A DNA stretch of 64,000 nt from Pseudomonadota bacterium. GTDB lineage: Bacteria; Pseudomonadota; Gammaproteobacteria; Steroidobacterales; Steroidobacteraceae. Below the pieces are notes generated by a model. The model had not been told where the DNA came from. It ran no database searches and saw only the letters and a program-made list of their open reading frames with translations. The position numbers were made by a program, and so were the translations under genes. How positions within the stretch are numbered: the first letter of the stretch is position 1; each line of letters begins with the position of its first letter. The stretch covers positions 297,923 through 361,922 of the forward strand of contig JAPLSH010000004.1 in the NCBI GenBank assembly GCA_026398735.1, given 5' to 3'. Shown here piece by piece: positions 10,949-20,797 of this stretch.

Positions 10949-12091
10949 TCAGTAACCGCGTTGTGGATCGACCACCAGCAGCATGCGTTCGCCCGCCGCA
11001 TAGCGGCGCAGGTTTTCGACGGCCAGAATCCAGCGCGCATCACCGGGCAGGTCTGAACGGGAGGAAATGTGCGGGGTAATGAGCACCCGCGGTGCCCGCC
11101 ACAGCGGATGGCCGGGCGGCAGCGGCTCCGGTTCGGTGACATCCAGACCCGCGCTACCCACGCGGCCGTCGCTGAGTGCCTGCACCAGATCGTTGGTGAC
11201 CACGCTGGCGCCGCGCGCCACGTTGATGAACATCGCGCCGCGCGGCAGCGCATCAAAGAAGCGCTTGTTATAGAGACCGGTGGTGGCCGCAGTCAGCGGC
11301 ACGGCACTGACCACGACATCGGCCTGTGCTGCCAGCGTCAGCAGTTCTGCCGGTTGGCCGACATACGACACAAAGGCCGGCACCGGGCCACCGCCTTCGC
11401 GCGTGGCAATGACTTTCATACCCAGCGCGGCAGCACGGCGCGCCACTTCGGTGCCGATGCCCCCTAAGCCCGAGACCAGCAGTGTTTTGCCATCAACCGA
11501 GATCATGCGCAGCGCCGAGCCGGTGTCACTGCCCCAATGGCCGCGCGCCGTATCGGCTGCAAAGCCATCCAGTCCATGTGCCAACGCCAGCATCAGCGCA
11601 ATGGCGTGTTCGGCGATGGCCGGTGAATCGACGCCACGCATGTTGGTCACCAACACGCCCGGGGCACGCACCGCGGGCAGGCCGACGCAGTTTTCGACGC
11701 CGGCAGACAGCGACACCAGCCAGCGCAACTCGCGCGCGCCATCGAGTATGCGTGCATCGCAGATGGACGGATTGAAGCCGATGATGACATCGGCATCGAC
11801 GGCCTCGGTGGTAGCCATGGTGCGATCGGTGGCGATGACGATCCGCGCACCTGGTGCTACGGCACCAAATGCCGTCGCCTGTGCGGCAAGCGCAGCATTG
11901 CCTTGGGCCAATAGCAGTACTTTGCGCGGTGCTTGCCAGCGTGCGTTGCTGCGCTGGGGTTGCGGCGCCTCATCGACGCGCAGTGCTGTGAGAGTGCCTG
12001 CGACGCGCGGATCAGCCGGCGGTGCTGCGGCCTGTGCGCTCATTGCGCCAGTGAGTAAGCAGAGCAGAAGTGCGCAGTGCATAGAGGTCAT
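10949..12091 (-). CDS. D-2-hydroxyacid dehydrogenase (NAD-binding) with N-terminal signal peptide
   Basis: SGLGGIGTEVARRA Rossmann motif, NVARGA, LDVTEPEPLPP, ITPHIS catalytic motifs; N-terminus MHCALLLCLLTGAMSAQAAAP. Confidence 0.88.
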   Translation of the reverse strand: MTSMHCALLLCLLTGAMSAQAAAPPADPRVAGTLTALRVDEAPQPQRSNARWQAPRKVLLLAQGNAALAAQATAFGAVAPGARIVIATDRTMATTEAVDADVIIGFNPSICDARILDGARELRWLVSLSAGVENCVGLPAVRAPGVLVTNMRGVDSPAIAEHAIALMLALAHGLDGFAADTARGHWGSDTGSALRMISVDGKTLLVSGLGGIGTEVARRAAALGMKVIATREGGGPVPAFVSYVGQPAELLTLAAQADVVVSAVPLTAATTGLYNKRFFDALPRGAMFINVARGASVVTNDLVQALSDGRVGSAGLDVTEPEPLPPGHPLWRAPRVLITPHISSRSDLPGDARWILAVENLRRYAAGERMLLVVDPQRGY

Positions 12092-12185
12092 TCGATGGCC
12101 TACCGGAGGGTCTAAAAGTGCAAAAAGTTATACTAGGACAATCAGCAATCCACAAAACATTCTGTCGTCAGCGCTTAAAACACTC

Positions 12186-13859
12186 TTGACCCACGCTAGG
12201 GCGTTGCTGGTGCTGAGCGTCCTGATGCTTATGACCAGCGGCGCTGGCTGGTCCGCGCAAGCGCCTGATGCCGCTGAGCGGGCGTTGGTGCAGCAGCAGC
12301 TTGCCCGTCAGGCGCTTGTCGACAAGGCTTTAAAGCCAGCCAAAGCACCGCCGCAAAGCGCGTCTTGGCAAAAGATGTATGAACAGCGAGGCATTGTTTT
12401 TTATTACGACCCGGCGCTGATCGAACAAAAAGATCTCTACGTCTCTATTCCCTATTTGGTGGATCTGCCGGTCGACAATGAGCTCAACCTGCTGCTCGAT
12501 GGCAGGCGAGCGTATCGCTCCGTGCTGTCGGTTGTTCATTACGACTGCTCGCGTAGAAGCCTGCCGCCCAAGTCAGAGCGCTACTGGATGTCGGAACAGG
12601 ACTACTTCTTCACCGGCACTCAGGCAGCCGGTGAGGCAATGATTGATCCGCTGCGTAGCGGCAAGCCTGAGTGGATTGCTGGGTTTGATGGGTCTGGGCT
12701 GACCTATGAGGGCCGCGGTACGCAAGTCAGCCAGGCGTATTTTGTCGTCAAGGTTCTCAATCCGGAGTTGAAGATCTGCCAGGCCTATTGGAAAGCCCCG
12801 CCGGGTTTTCAGCCTGCAAAAACGCCGCCTTATACGCAGATCAAAACGCCACCATGCAGCCCACAAAAGCCAGCAGGAGGTTTGCTTGAGGCTTGCCACA
12901 ACACTACTAGCGCCAGGGTAAGCACTGCATATAAGGATCAGAACCAAGCTTTCGACAATCCTGGTACCTATACCGGGTCATTTCTAAATGGCTCTCCAAA
13001 TGGATACGGTCGCTACTTGGTTCAGTCTGGTGCCCGTGCTGGCGATTTGTATCTGGGGTTTTTTAGTGCAGGAAATTTCGACGGGTTCGGCACCTACTAT
13101 TACAACGCCGACGACGGATTGAAGGGCGCGATGTACATCGGCTACTTCAAGGATCACAAAAGAAACGGCATGGGCATCTATCGTGCTGCGGACGGCTCGC
13201 CGCCTCAGCAAGGTATCTGGGAAGAAGACAAACTGGCCGAACCGAAGAAGGTGTTCTTGCTGGATACGTTAGGAGGCCTTGCTCCCTGCGAGGGGGATGA
13301 GGCGCTGGCCTGGACCAATTGTTTTGGGTTCCTCAAGTTCGAGTCCATACCGGGTCAGCGTCTGCAAGCCTCGACGGCCACTCTTTATGCGGGTGCTTTT
13401 ACAGAGGGCATCCCCGACGGATTGGGAAGCTTCTTTGCCGACGACGGGTGGGTCAAGTATCAGGGGCGCTTGCAGAGCGGCAAGCCGGAGGGCGAAGGCA
13501 CGCAATTTTTCAGTAGTTCAGGAGATCGCTTTTATTCGGGTGGAATGCTCGATGGAAAACGTCACGGCAAGGGCATTTCCGTATCAGGTGGTGGATCGAC
13601 GCTCTGGGAGCGGTACGAAGGCGACTATGTGAATGGCTCTCGATCTGGCCAAGGCGCGCTTTGGATCGAAAAGTCTTTTAAGTATGTCGGGGGCTTCAAG
13701 GCTGGCAAGTTCGACGGCTATGGCGTTTACACGCCTGACCGCGCTCCGGGCGGTACCGTGGTTGTGCAGGAAGGCACTTGGAAGAACGGCAAGCTGCTCA
13801 AGCCTGGCGAAGAATACGCAGACAAAGGCAAAGCCAAGAAGGCTGGTGCGAAAAAGTAA
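12186..13859 (+). CDS. secreted MORN-repeat protein
   Basis: in-frame TTG at 12186 gives a signal peptide (THARALLVLSVLMLMTSGAGWSAQA); several MORN-like units (GTYTGSFLNGSPNGYGRY, YIGYFKDHKRNGMGIY, YEGDYVNGSRSGQGALW, YVGGFKAGKFDGYGVY). Start codon uncertain; ORF 11280-12185 is antisense to the dehydrogenase. Confidence 0.72.
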   Translation: MTHARALLVLSVLMLMTSGAGWSAQAPDAAERALVQQQLARQALVDKALKPAKAPPQSASWQKMYEQRGIVFYYDPALIEQKDLYVSIPYLVDLPVDNELNLLLDGRRAYRSVLSVVHYDCSRRSLPPKSERYWMSEQDYFFTGTQAAGEAMIDPLRSGKPEWIAGFDGSGLTYEGRGTQVSQAYFVVKVLNPELKICQAYWKAPPGFQPAKTPPYTQIKTPPCSPQKPAGGLLEACHNTTSARVSTAYKDQNQAFDNPGTYTGSFLNGSPNGYGRYLVQSGARAGDLYLGFFSAGNFDGFGTYYYNADDGLKGAMYIGYFKDHKRNGMGIYRAADGSPPQQGIWEEDKLAEPKKVFLLDTLGGLAPCEGDEALAWTNCFGFLKFESIPGQRLQASTATLYAGAFTEGIPDGLGSFFADDGWVKYQGRLQSGKPEGEGTQFFSSSGDRFYSGGMLDGKRHGKGISVSGGGSTLWERYEGDYVNGSRSGQGALWIEKSFKYVGGFKAGKFDGYGVYTPDRAPGGTVVVQEGTWKNGKLLKPGEEYADKGKAKKAGAKK

Positions 13860-13900
13860 GTGGTCTGTGGTGACGCTGATTCAACAGTACGCCGCGCACT

Positions 13901-14776
13901 TCACTCGATGTTCTGCACCTGCTCACGCAGTTGTTCGATGAGGACTTTCATGTCGACCGCAGCGCGCGTGGTGTCCAAGTCCTGTGACTTGGATGACAGC
14001 GTGTTGGACTCACGGTTGAACTCTTGCATCAGAAAGTCCAAGCGCCGCCCGGCGGCCTCTGGGCTGTCGATGATGCGGCGCGTTTCGATCAGGTGGCCGT
14101 CGAGCCGGTCCAGTTCTTCGGCCACATCGAGCTTTTGCAGCTGCAGCGCAATTTCCTGCTCGAGGCGCGCCGGGTCGAGCGTGGCACGCAGCTCACCCAG
14201 ACGTTCATCAAAACGGGCGCGGATCAGCGCATGCACTTCAGGCAGACGGGCGCGGACCCGCGCTACTAAGCTCGTGATGCCATCGCAGCGTTGCAGCAGT
14301 ACAGCAGCGAGCCTCTCGCCTTCGTTACGCCGCATGGCGCACAAGTCGATCACCGTGGCTTCAAAGAGCGTGCGGGCGGCAGCCAGCAGCGCATCGTTGT
14401 CTTGAGCGGCTTCGCGTAGCACTCCCGGAAACCGCAACACATCCATCAGATCCACTTGGCTTTGCGCTGAACCTGCTGGCACCACTGCAGCCGCATCGGC
14501 CAGCCGCGCGCCCAGTTGGGTCAGCAGGCTGGTGTCGAGCTCCAGCTTGCGGTCGGCTTGGGCTGCGGCACGCCAGGTAAAGGTGCCGTCGACTTTGCCG
14601 CGCCGCACTTCGCGTTGCAGCTTGGCGCGCAGCTCACTTTCCAGGCCACGCAAGTCTTCGGGCAGGCGCAGGGCCGCTTCGAGAAAGCGATGATTGACGC
14701 TGCGCAGTTCGCACACGAGTGTGCCGCTGCTTAGGGTGATTTCGCGACGCGCGAAGCCGGTCATGCTGGTGATCAT
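13901..14776 (-). CDS. yicC: YicC family protein
   Basis: MITSMTGFARRE start, ELRSVNHRFLE, C-terminal SK.QDLDTTRAAVDMKVLIEQLREQVQNIE. Confidence 0.94.
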   Translation of the reverse strand: MITSMTGFARREITLSSGTLVCELRSVNHRFLEAALRLPEDLRGLESELRAKLQREVRRGKVDGTFTWRAAAQADRKLELDTSLLTQLGARLADAAAVVPAGSAQSQVDLMDVLRFPGVLREAAQDNDALLAAARTLFEATVIDLCAMRRNEGERLAAVLLQRCDGITSLVARVRARLPEVHALIRARFDERLGELRATLDPARLEQEIALQLQKLDVAEELDRLDGHLIETRRIIDSPEAAGRRLDFLMQEFNRESNTLSSKSQDLDTTRAAVDMKVLIEQLREQVQNIE

Positions 14777-14840
14777 TGCTGCTGCGGTCCGCGTGAAGTT
14801 GCCAAGGTTCGGCGATTATCGCGGATGTTATGCTGCGTGC

Positions 14841-15611
14841 GTGCCAATTTCCCCGCCCCAACCGCAAAGTCTGTCCGTGAGCGCTGCTCAGGTGAGCTTG
14901 CGAGGAGGCCGGGAGCGCAACGAAGACCGTACTGCCATCAGCCTTGCCGCAGGCGCTGCCTTGGTGGCGGTGTTAGATGGTATGGGCGGTCACGCCAATG
15001 GTGCTGAGGCTGCACAGTGCGGTTGCGATGTGCTGACCCAGCGCTTTGCTGTCCAATCTGTGCCGCTGCTCGATCCGCAGGGGTTTTTGCTACGCACGCT
15101 GGCCGTCGCCCACGCCCAAGTGGTCGCGCTGGGCAGTGAGCTGCCCGTTGAGCGCCGGCCGCGAGCCACCTGCGCGGTGGCGTTGGTTCAGGATGGGGTG
15201 GCCTGGTGTGCACACGGTGGTGACAGCCGCGTTTATTTGCTACGCCACGGCGAAGTTCACTGGCGTACGCGCGATCACAGCCATGTCGAAGCTTTGTTGC
15301 ATGAGGGCGTGATCAAGCCTGCGCAAGTTCGCAATCATCCGCTGCGCAACTATGTTGAGATCTGCATCGGCGGCGAACCGGCACTGCCCGAGTTGCAGTT
15401 GTCACCAGCGCTGCGCGTGCAGCCGGGCGATGTACTGCTGGCCTGCAGTGACGGTTTCTGGTCGGGGCTGTATGACGACGAGATGGCGCGCGCGCTGCGT
15501 GTTGCCGAACCGCTTCAAGAAGTTCTGGAAGGCATGGCAAGCACTGCTGTCGCGCGATCCGGTCCACATAGTGACAACACCAGCGCAGCCGTGCTGCGCA
15601 TCGAGGCTTGA
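14841..15611 (+). CDS. PP2C-family serine/threonine phosphatase
   Basis: GRERNEDRT, AVLDGMGGHANG, HGGDSRVYLLR, LLACSDGFW, DNTSAAVL motifs; GTG start at 14841 inferred. Confidence 0.88.
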   Translation: MPISPPQPQSLSVSAAQVSLRGGRERNEDRTAISLAAGAALVAVLDGMGGHANGAEAAQCGCDVLTQRFAVQSVPLLDPQGFLLRTLAVAHAQVVALGSELPVERRPRATCAVALVQDGVAWCAHGGDSRVYLLRHGEVHWRTRDHSHVEALLHEGVIKPAQVRNHPLRNYVEICIGGEPALPELQLSPALRVQPGDVLLACSDGFWSGLYDDEMARALRVAEPLQEVLEGMASTAVARSGPHSDNTSAAVLRIEA

Positions 15612-15614
15612 TTC

Positions 15615-16367
15615 ATGACGATCGATACCACCCTGCGTCCGCGCCATGATGGCCGGGCGCCCGATGACTTGCGTGCCGTGCGTTTTACACGCGGCTTTAC
15701 CCGCTATGCCGAGGGCTCGGTACTGGTGGAGTTCGGCAACACCCGCGTGTTGTGCACGGCCAGCATCGAAGAAGGCGTGCCGGGGTTTTTGCGCGGCAAG
15801 GGCCAAGGCTGGGTGACAGCCGAATACGGCATGTTGCCGCGGGCCACGCATACGCGCGGTTCGCGCGAGGCAGCCAAGGGCAAGCAGTCGGGGCGCACAC
15901 AAGAAATCCAGCGTCTGATCGGCCGTTCATTGCGCGCTGCTTTAGATCTGAGCGCATTGGGCGAGCGTACTGTCACGCTCGATTGCGATGTGTTGCAGGC
16001 TGATGGCGGCACGCGAACCGCATCAGTGACCGGTGCCTACGTCGCATTGGTTGATGCCTGCGCAGTGCTCACACAGCGTCGCGGCATTGCCAATCCGCTG
16101 CATGGCCAGATCGCAGCTATCTCAGTGGGCATCGTCGATGGCAGGCCAGTGCTTGATCTGGATTACAACGAAGATTCCACGGCCGAGACCGATATGAATG
16201 TCGTGATGAATGCCGGTGGTGGCTTCATCGAGGTGCAGGGCACGGCCGAGGGTCATCCGTTGCGTCGCGAAGAGCTCGACCAATTGCTGGCGCTGGCCGA
16301 GCGCGGCACGCAGCAGCTGTTTGAGTTGCAGCGCCAAGCCTTGCTGTTGCCTTTGCACGCAGGCTAA
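15615..16367 (+). CDS. rph: ribonuclease PH
   Basis: [49 protein letters not shown]. Confidence 0.96.
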   Translation: MTIDTTLRPRHDGRAPDDLRAVRFTRGFTRYAEGSVLVEFGNTRVLCTASIEEGVPGFLRGKGQGWVTAEYGMLPRATHTRGSREAAKGKQSGRTQEIQRLIGRSLRAALDLSALGERTVTLDCDVLQADGGTRTASVTGAYVALVDACAVLTQRRGIANPLHGQIAAISVGIVDGRPVLDLDYNEDSTAETDMNVVMNAGGGFIEVQGTAEGHPLRREELDQLLALAERGTQQLFELQRQALLLPLHAG

Positions 16368-16372
16368 AGCGA

Positions 16373-16971
16373 TGCAGTCGCTGGTGCTGGCCACAGGCAA
16401 TGCCGGCAAGCAACGCGAACTTGCCGCGTTGCTGCAGGGCAGGGGTTTGCAGCTGCTGCGGCAAACCGAATTGGGGGTGACCAGCGTCGAAGAGACCGGC
16501 ACCACCTTCGAGGCCAATGCACTGCTCAAAGCGCGCCATGCGGCAGCGGCGACTGGCTTGCCGGCCTTGGCAGATGATTCGGGACTAGAAGTTGATGCGC
16601 TCGGCGGTGCACCGGGTGTGTATTCGGCCCGCTATGCCGGTGAGCATGCCGGTGATGCTGCCAACACCGCGTTGCTGCTGCAACGCCTGCAGGGTGTAGA
16701 GTTTGCGGCGCGTACCGCGCGCTTTCGCTGTGTGATCGTGTTGGTGCGTGATGCTAACGACGCTGCACCGTTGATCGCCAGCGGCTGCTGGGAAGGTCAC
16801 ATTGCGCTGGCCCCGGCCGGTGACGGTGGTTTTGGCTATGACCCGGTGTTTGTGCCGCAAGGTGGCGCGCTCACCATTTCACAGCTCGATGAGGTGGCCA
16901 AGAACCAGGCCAGTCATCGCGGCCAAGCGCTGCAATCGTTGCTGGCCCGTTGGCCCGGGAGCTTGCGCTGA
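16373..16971 (+). CDS. rdgB: RdgB/HAM1 non-canonical purine NTP pyrophosphatase
   Basis: LVLATGNAGKQRELAALL, ALADDSGLEVDALGGAPGVYSARYAG; starts ATGCAGTCG within the listed ORF. Confidence 0.94.
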
Positions 16972-18134
16972 TCCCGCCCCCGCTCGCGCTCTACGTCCAC
17001 TTTCCGTGGTGTGTGAGCAAGTGCCCGTACTGCGACTTCAACTCCTTTACGTTGCACGGCGCCTTGCCCTCCGGCACTTATCTGGACGCGTTGCGAGCTG
17101 ATTTTGAGGCGCAGTTGCCCACCGTGCAGGGCAGACCGGTGGTCAGCGTGTTCATGGGTGGCGGCACGCCCAGCTTGTTTACACCCGATGACATCGGCCA
17201 AGTGCTGCAGATGCTGCGCGCTGCGCTGCCCTTTGCGGCCGATGCCGAGGTCACGCTGGAGGCCAACCCCGCGACGGTGGAGCGCGGCCGCTTTGCCGAA
17301 TACCGCAGCGCGGGCGTCAATCGCGTGTCGCTTGGTGCGCAGAGCTTTGACCCGGTGGTGCTCAAGGCACTCGGTCGCATTCATGTGCCAGCCGATGTGC
17401 ATCGTGCTGCCCAAGAGCTACATGCCTGCGGCTTGGACAATTTCAATCTCGATGTGATGTTTGCGTTGCCAGGACAGCAGCGCGAGGGCGCGTTGGCAGA
17501 TTTGCGTGAGGCGCTGGCGCTACAGCCGGCACATCTGTCGCATTACCAGTTGACGCTGGAGCCGGGTACGCCCTTTGCCGCGCTGCCGCCCCCGGCACTG
17601 CCCGATGATGATCTGGCTTGGGAGATGCAGCAGGAGTGTCACGCCGTGCTGGCGGCACAAGGCTTTGGCCAATACGAGGTGTCGGGCTTTGCGCGCGCCG
17701 GCCGCCAGTGTGTGCACAACCTCAACTACTGGCAGTTTGGTGATTACCTGGGGCTGGGCGCTGGCGCGCACGGCAAGGTCACCGATGCCGCAGGAGTTAT
17801 CTACCGCACCACCCAACTGCGCGAGCCGCGGCGTTACCAAGCCAAACCGGTGGAGGGTTTGCAGCGCCGCCGCGTACCGGCCGACGATCTGCCCTTTGAG
17901 TTCGCGCTGAACGCCCTACGGTTGGTGGCGGGATTTGAGCCGGCGCTGTGGGTCGGCCGTACCGGTTTGGACTTGCAGCAGATACTGCCGCTTTTGCAGA
18001 AGCAGCAAGCGCGGGGGCTGCTGGAACTGGTCGGCGATCGTTGGCGGGCCACTGAACAGGGGCAGCGCTTCCTGAACGACGTCATCGCAAGTTTTCTGCC
18101 GGGGGAAATTTCGCAAGCCACGCCAGTGGTTTAG
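16950..18134 (+). CDS. hemW: radical SAM family heme chaperone HemW
   Basis: LALYVHFPWCVSKCPYCDFNS, FMGGGTPSLF; overlaps rdgB end with a TTG start. Confidence 0.93.
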   Translation: MARELALIPPPLALYVHFPWCVSKCPYCDFNSFTLHGALPSGTYLDALRADFEAQLPTVQGRPVVSVFMGGGTPSLFTPDDIGQVLQMLRAALPFAADAEVTLEANPATVERGRFAEYRSAGVNRVSLGAQSFDPVVLKALGRIHVPADVHRAAQELHACGLDNFNLDVMFALPGQQREGALADLREALALQPAHLSHYQLTLEPGTPFAALPPPALPDDDLAWEMQQECHAVLAAQGFGQYEVSGFARAGRQCVHNLNYWQFGDYLGLGAGAHGKVTDAAGVIYRTTQLREPRRYQAKPVEGLQRRRVPADDLPFEFALNALRLVAGFEPALWVGRTGLDLQQILPLLQKQQARGLLELVGDRWRATEQGQRFLNDVIASFLPGEISQATPVV

Positions 18135-18160
18135 GCGGTTTGCTGCGCCATTTGCAATTT

Positions 18161-18169
18161 CTATCCACA
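18161..18169 (+). promoter_or_regulatory. near-consensus DnaA box (CTATCCACA, 8/9)
   Basis: one mismatch to TTATCCACA, intergenic hemW-rpmE. Confidence 0.4.
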
Positions 18170-18349
18170 GTGGCGGGATGGCCGTCAAACTATTAACGCA
18201 TTACAGATTAATGTGCTGGCAGTGCGCGATAAGACAGACGTAACCCTTTGTTTTTATTTGGACAAATTCACTGGTCATTATTTGACCAACCTCACAATTA
18301 TGCTTGCATTACAGCGGTATGACGGTCGCTGAACAGAGCTGTACACAGA

Positions 18350-18374
18350 GTTATCCACAGATCGTGTGGATAAC
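18350..18374. promoter_or_regulatory. perfect inverted pair of consensus DnaA boxes
   Basis: GTTATCCACA-GATCG-TGTGGATAAC; both arms contain the 9-mer TTATCCACA exactly. Confidence 0.65.
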
Positions 18375-18523
18375 GGTGAGACCCAGGTAGGACTTGGCGA
18401 AACAGGGCTTGAGGGTAGGGCGCTGTGCGGCTAGACTCCCTGCCCCTTTGGCGGCGTCATGCTCTGGGTCCTTCGGGACAGGGTTGCCGATTCGCCAAGC
18501 CAACTGACTTACTGGAGCGAAAC

Positions 18524-18742
18524 ATGAAGGCCGATATCCATCCGCAGTACGCCGAGATCAACGTCAACTGCAACTGCGGCAGCACGTTCAAGACCCGCTC
18601 CACCGTTGGCCAGGACCTCAACCTCGACGTGTGCGCCGCCTGCCACCCGTTCTATACGGGCAAGCAGAAGCTGGTCGACACCGCCGGTCGCGTTGACAAG
18701 TTCCGTAAGAAGTACGCCGCAGCCGCCGCCAAGCCCGCCTGA
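18524..18742 (+). CDS. rpmE: 50S ribosomal protein L31 (Cys/zinc form)
   Basis: [27 protein letters not shown]...[31 protein letters not shown]. Confidence 0.96.
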   Translation: MKADIHPQYAEINVNCNCGSTFKTRSTVGQDLNLDVCAACHPFYTGKQKLVDTAGRVDKFRKKYAAAAAKPA

Positions 18743-18757
18743 CGGTTGCGCGCGCTT

Positions 18758-18772
18758 CCGGTCTGGGACCGG
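18758..18772 (+). terminator. hairpin downstream of rpmE
   Basis: CCGGTC-TGG-GACCGG followed by TTGCCTTG. Confidence 0.4.
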
Positions 18773-18856
18773 TTGCCTTGAATTGAATGACGATCCGTGT
18801 AGGCTGCCCTGCACGGTATCTTTTCAGCGACAGTCATTCAAAAGGGTTCTCGGCGC

Positions 18857-20152
18857 ATGGCAGACAAGAAGTTCGAGCTCACCGATCTGAGCTCCGGTAA
18901 GAAGACCGATCTCCCCGTCCGGTCCGGCACAATTGGCCCTGACATCATCGATGTCGCGTCCATCAACAAGGACCACGGCGTCTTCACGTTTGACCCTGGC
19001 TTTGGGGTCACTGCCGCCACCGAAAGCAAGATCACTTATATCGACGGCGATGCCGGCGTGCTGTTGCACCGCGGCTATCCCATTGAGCAGTTGGCCGAGA
19101 AGAGCAGCTTCATGGAAGTGGCCTACCTGCTGCTCAACGGTGAGCTGCCGGATGCGGCGGGTCTGTCAGGGTTCACCGACAGCATTCGTCATCACACGAT
19201 GATCAACGAGTCGCTGCTGCGATTCTTCAATGGCTTTCACCACAACGCCCACCCGATGGCGATGGTGTCAGCGGTTGTGGCCTCGATGTCGGCCTTCTAT
19301 CACGACTCGATGGACATCAATAACCCGCGTCACCGCGAGATCTTCGCGCACCGCATCATTGCCAAGATCCCGACGATCGCCGCAGCGGCGCACAAGCACT
19401 CGCTGGGTCAGCCGTTTGTCTATCCTCGCAACGACCTCGACTACTGCGCCAACATGCTCAACATGTTCTACGCAGTGCCCTGCGAGCGTTATGAAGTCGA
19501 TCCGGTTGCAGCACAGGCACTGGACTTGCTCTTCATCCTGCATGCAGACCACGAGCAGAATGCCAGCACCTCGACGGTGCGTCTGGCAGGCAGCACCGGC
19601 GCCAACCCCTATGCGGCCATCTCGGCCGGTGTGGCAGCGTTGTGGGGCCCGGCACACGGCGGCGCCAACGAAGCAGTGCTGGCGATGCTCGAGCAGATCG
19701 GCACAGTCGACAATATTCCCAAGTACCTGGCGATGGCTAAGGACAAGTCCAGCCACTTCCGCCTGATGGGCTTTGGCCACCGCGTGTACAAGAACTTTGA
19801 CCCGCGGGCCAAGATCATCCGCGCTGCCTGCCATAAGGTGCTTGCACGTCTGGGTCGCACCGACAATCCGTTGTTCGAATTGGCGCTACGCCTCGAAGAG
19901 ATCGCGCTCAAGGATGAGTACTTCGTGCAGCGCAAGCTGTACCCGAACGTCGATTTCTATAGCGGCGTGATCTACAGCGCGCTGGGCATTCCGCGCTCTA
20001 TGTTTACGGTGATGTTCGCGATTGCGCGCACTGTGGGCTGGGTGGCGCATTGGCAGGAGATGATTTCTGATCCTGCGATGCGCATCGGTCGTCCGCGCCA
20101 GCTGTATACCGGCTCCATACAACGCGACTACGTGTCGGTCGACAAGCGCTAA
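18857..20152 (+). CDS. gltA: citrate synthase
   Basis: [69 protein letters not shown]. Confidence 0.97.
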   Translation: MADKKFELTDLSSGKKTDLPVRSGTIGPDIIDVASINKDHGVFTFDPGFGVTAATESKITYIDGDAGVLLHRGYPIEQLAEKSSFMEVAYLLLNGELPDAAGLSGFTDSIRHHTMINESLLRFFNGFHHNAHPMAMVSAVVASMSAFYHDSMDINNPRHREIFAHRIIAKIPTIAAAAHKHSLGQPFVYPRNDLDYCANMLNMFYAVPCERYEVDPVAAQALDLLFILHADHEQNASTSTVRLAGSTGANPYAAISAGVAALWGPAHGGANEAVLAMLEQIGTVDNIPKYLAMAKDKSSHFRLMGFGHRVYKNFDPRAKIIRAACHKVLARLGRTDNPLFELALRLEEIALKDEYFVQRKLYPNVDFYSGVIYSALGIPRSMFTVMFAIARTVGWVAHWQEMISDPAMRIGRPRQLYTGSIQRDYVSVDKR

Positions 20153-20168
20153 GGCGTTTCATAAAAAT

Positions 20169-20187
20169 CCCCTGCAATTAGCAGGGG
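20169..20187 (-). terminator. rho-independent terminator for the PEP-CTERM gene (minus strand), between convergent genes
   Basis: CCCCTGC-AATTA-GCAGGGG; on the minus strand followed by ATTTTTAT. Confidence 0.65.
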
Positions 20188-20236
20188 CTTGCACAACCCG
20201 ACCCGCATCAACGGGCCGGGTCAGCAGCGCAGCGTA

Positions 20237-20758
20237 TTAGACGCTGGCCTTGCGGCCGCGACGAGCGGCAAAACCAGCAACTGCCAGACCGAAGCCGAAC
20301 AGTGCCAAAGTGCCAGGCTCGGGTACTGCGGTCAGACCCAGGCTGCCTGCATAGCTACCAGCAGGCGTGCCGCCCACGGCGCTACCGGTGACCACAATCT
20401 TGTAGCTGCCGGCGCTGAGCGTGCCGAAACTACCTTGGATGATGCTGCCGCTGATCACGCCGCTGCCCAGCACAGTGCCGGTTGAGGTCTGCAACTGCAT
20501 GCTGTTGAGTGTCACGACACCTGCACCGGCGATGCCAGTGAAGTTCATCGTGGTGGTCAGCGCCATGCCGCCTGCGTTTGAGGCGATATCAAACGTGAAC
20601 GTGTCGCTGAAGCTGGCTACGGTGCTGGCGTAAAAGACCGGACCGATACCCGTCGTGCTGGGGACGGTTAGGGTGCCCAGCGCATAGGTGCCCGAGAATG
20701 CCGGCAGAGAAGCCAGCGTGGCTACTGCTGCGAGGGCGAGAGTACGAAGTGCTTTCAA
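20237..20758 (-). CDS. PEP-CTERM sorting domain protein (exosortase substrate)
   Basis: C-terminus VPEPGTLALFGFGLAVAGFAARRGRKASV; TTG start at 20758 with CTGGAG RBS 6 nt upstream; signal peptide LKALRTLALAAVATLASLPAFS. Confidence 0.88.
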   Translation of the reverse strand: MKALRTLALAAVATLASLPAFSGTYALGTLTVPSTTGIGPVFYASTVASFSDTFTFDIASNAGGMALTTTMNFTGIAGAGVVTLNSMQLQTSTGTVLGSGVISGSIIQGSFGTLSAGSYKIVVTGSAVGGTPAGSYAGSLGLTAVPEPGTLALFGFGLAVAGFAARRGRKASV

Positions 20759-20797
20759 GGTGTTCTCCAGTTGGAAAAGTTCTACTGGCAAGAACAA

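Noticed and set aside
11280-12185. N-terminal half of the 859-aa ORF 11280-13859
   Set aside because: It is the antisense reading of the D-2-hydroxyacid dehydrogenase; the real MORN protein starts with a signal peptide near 12186.
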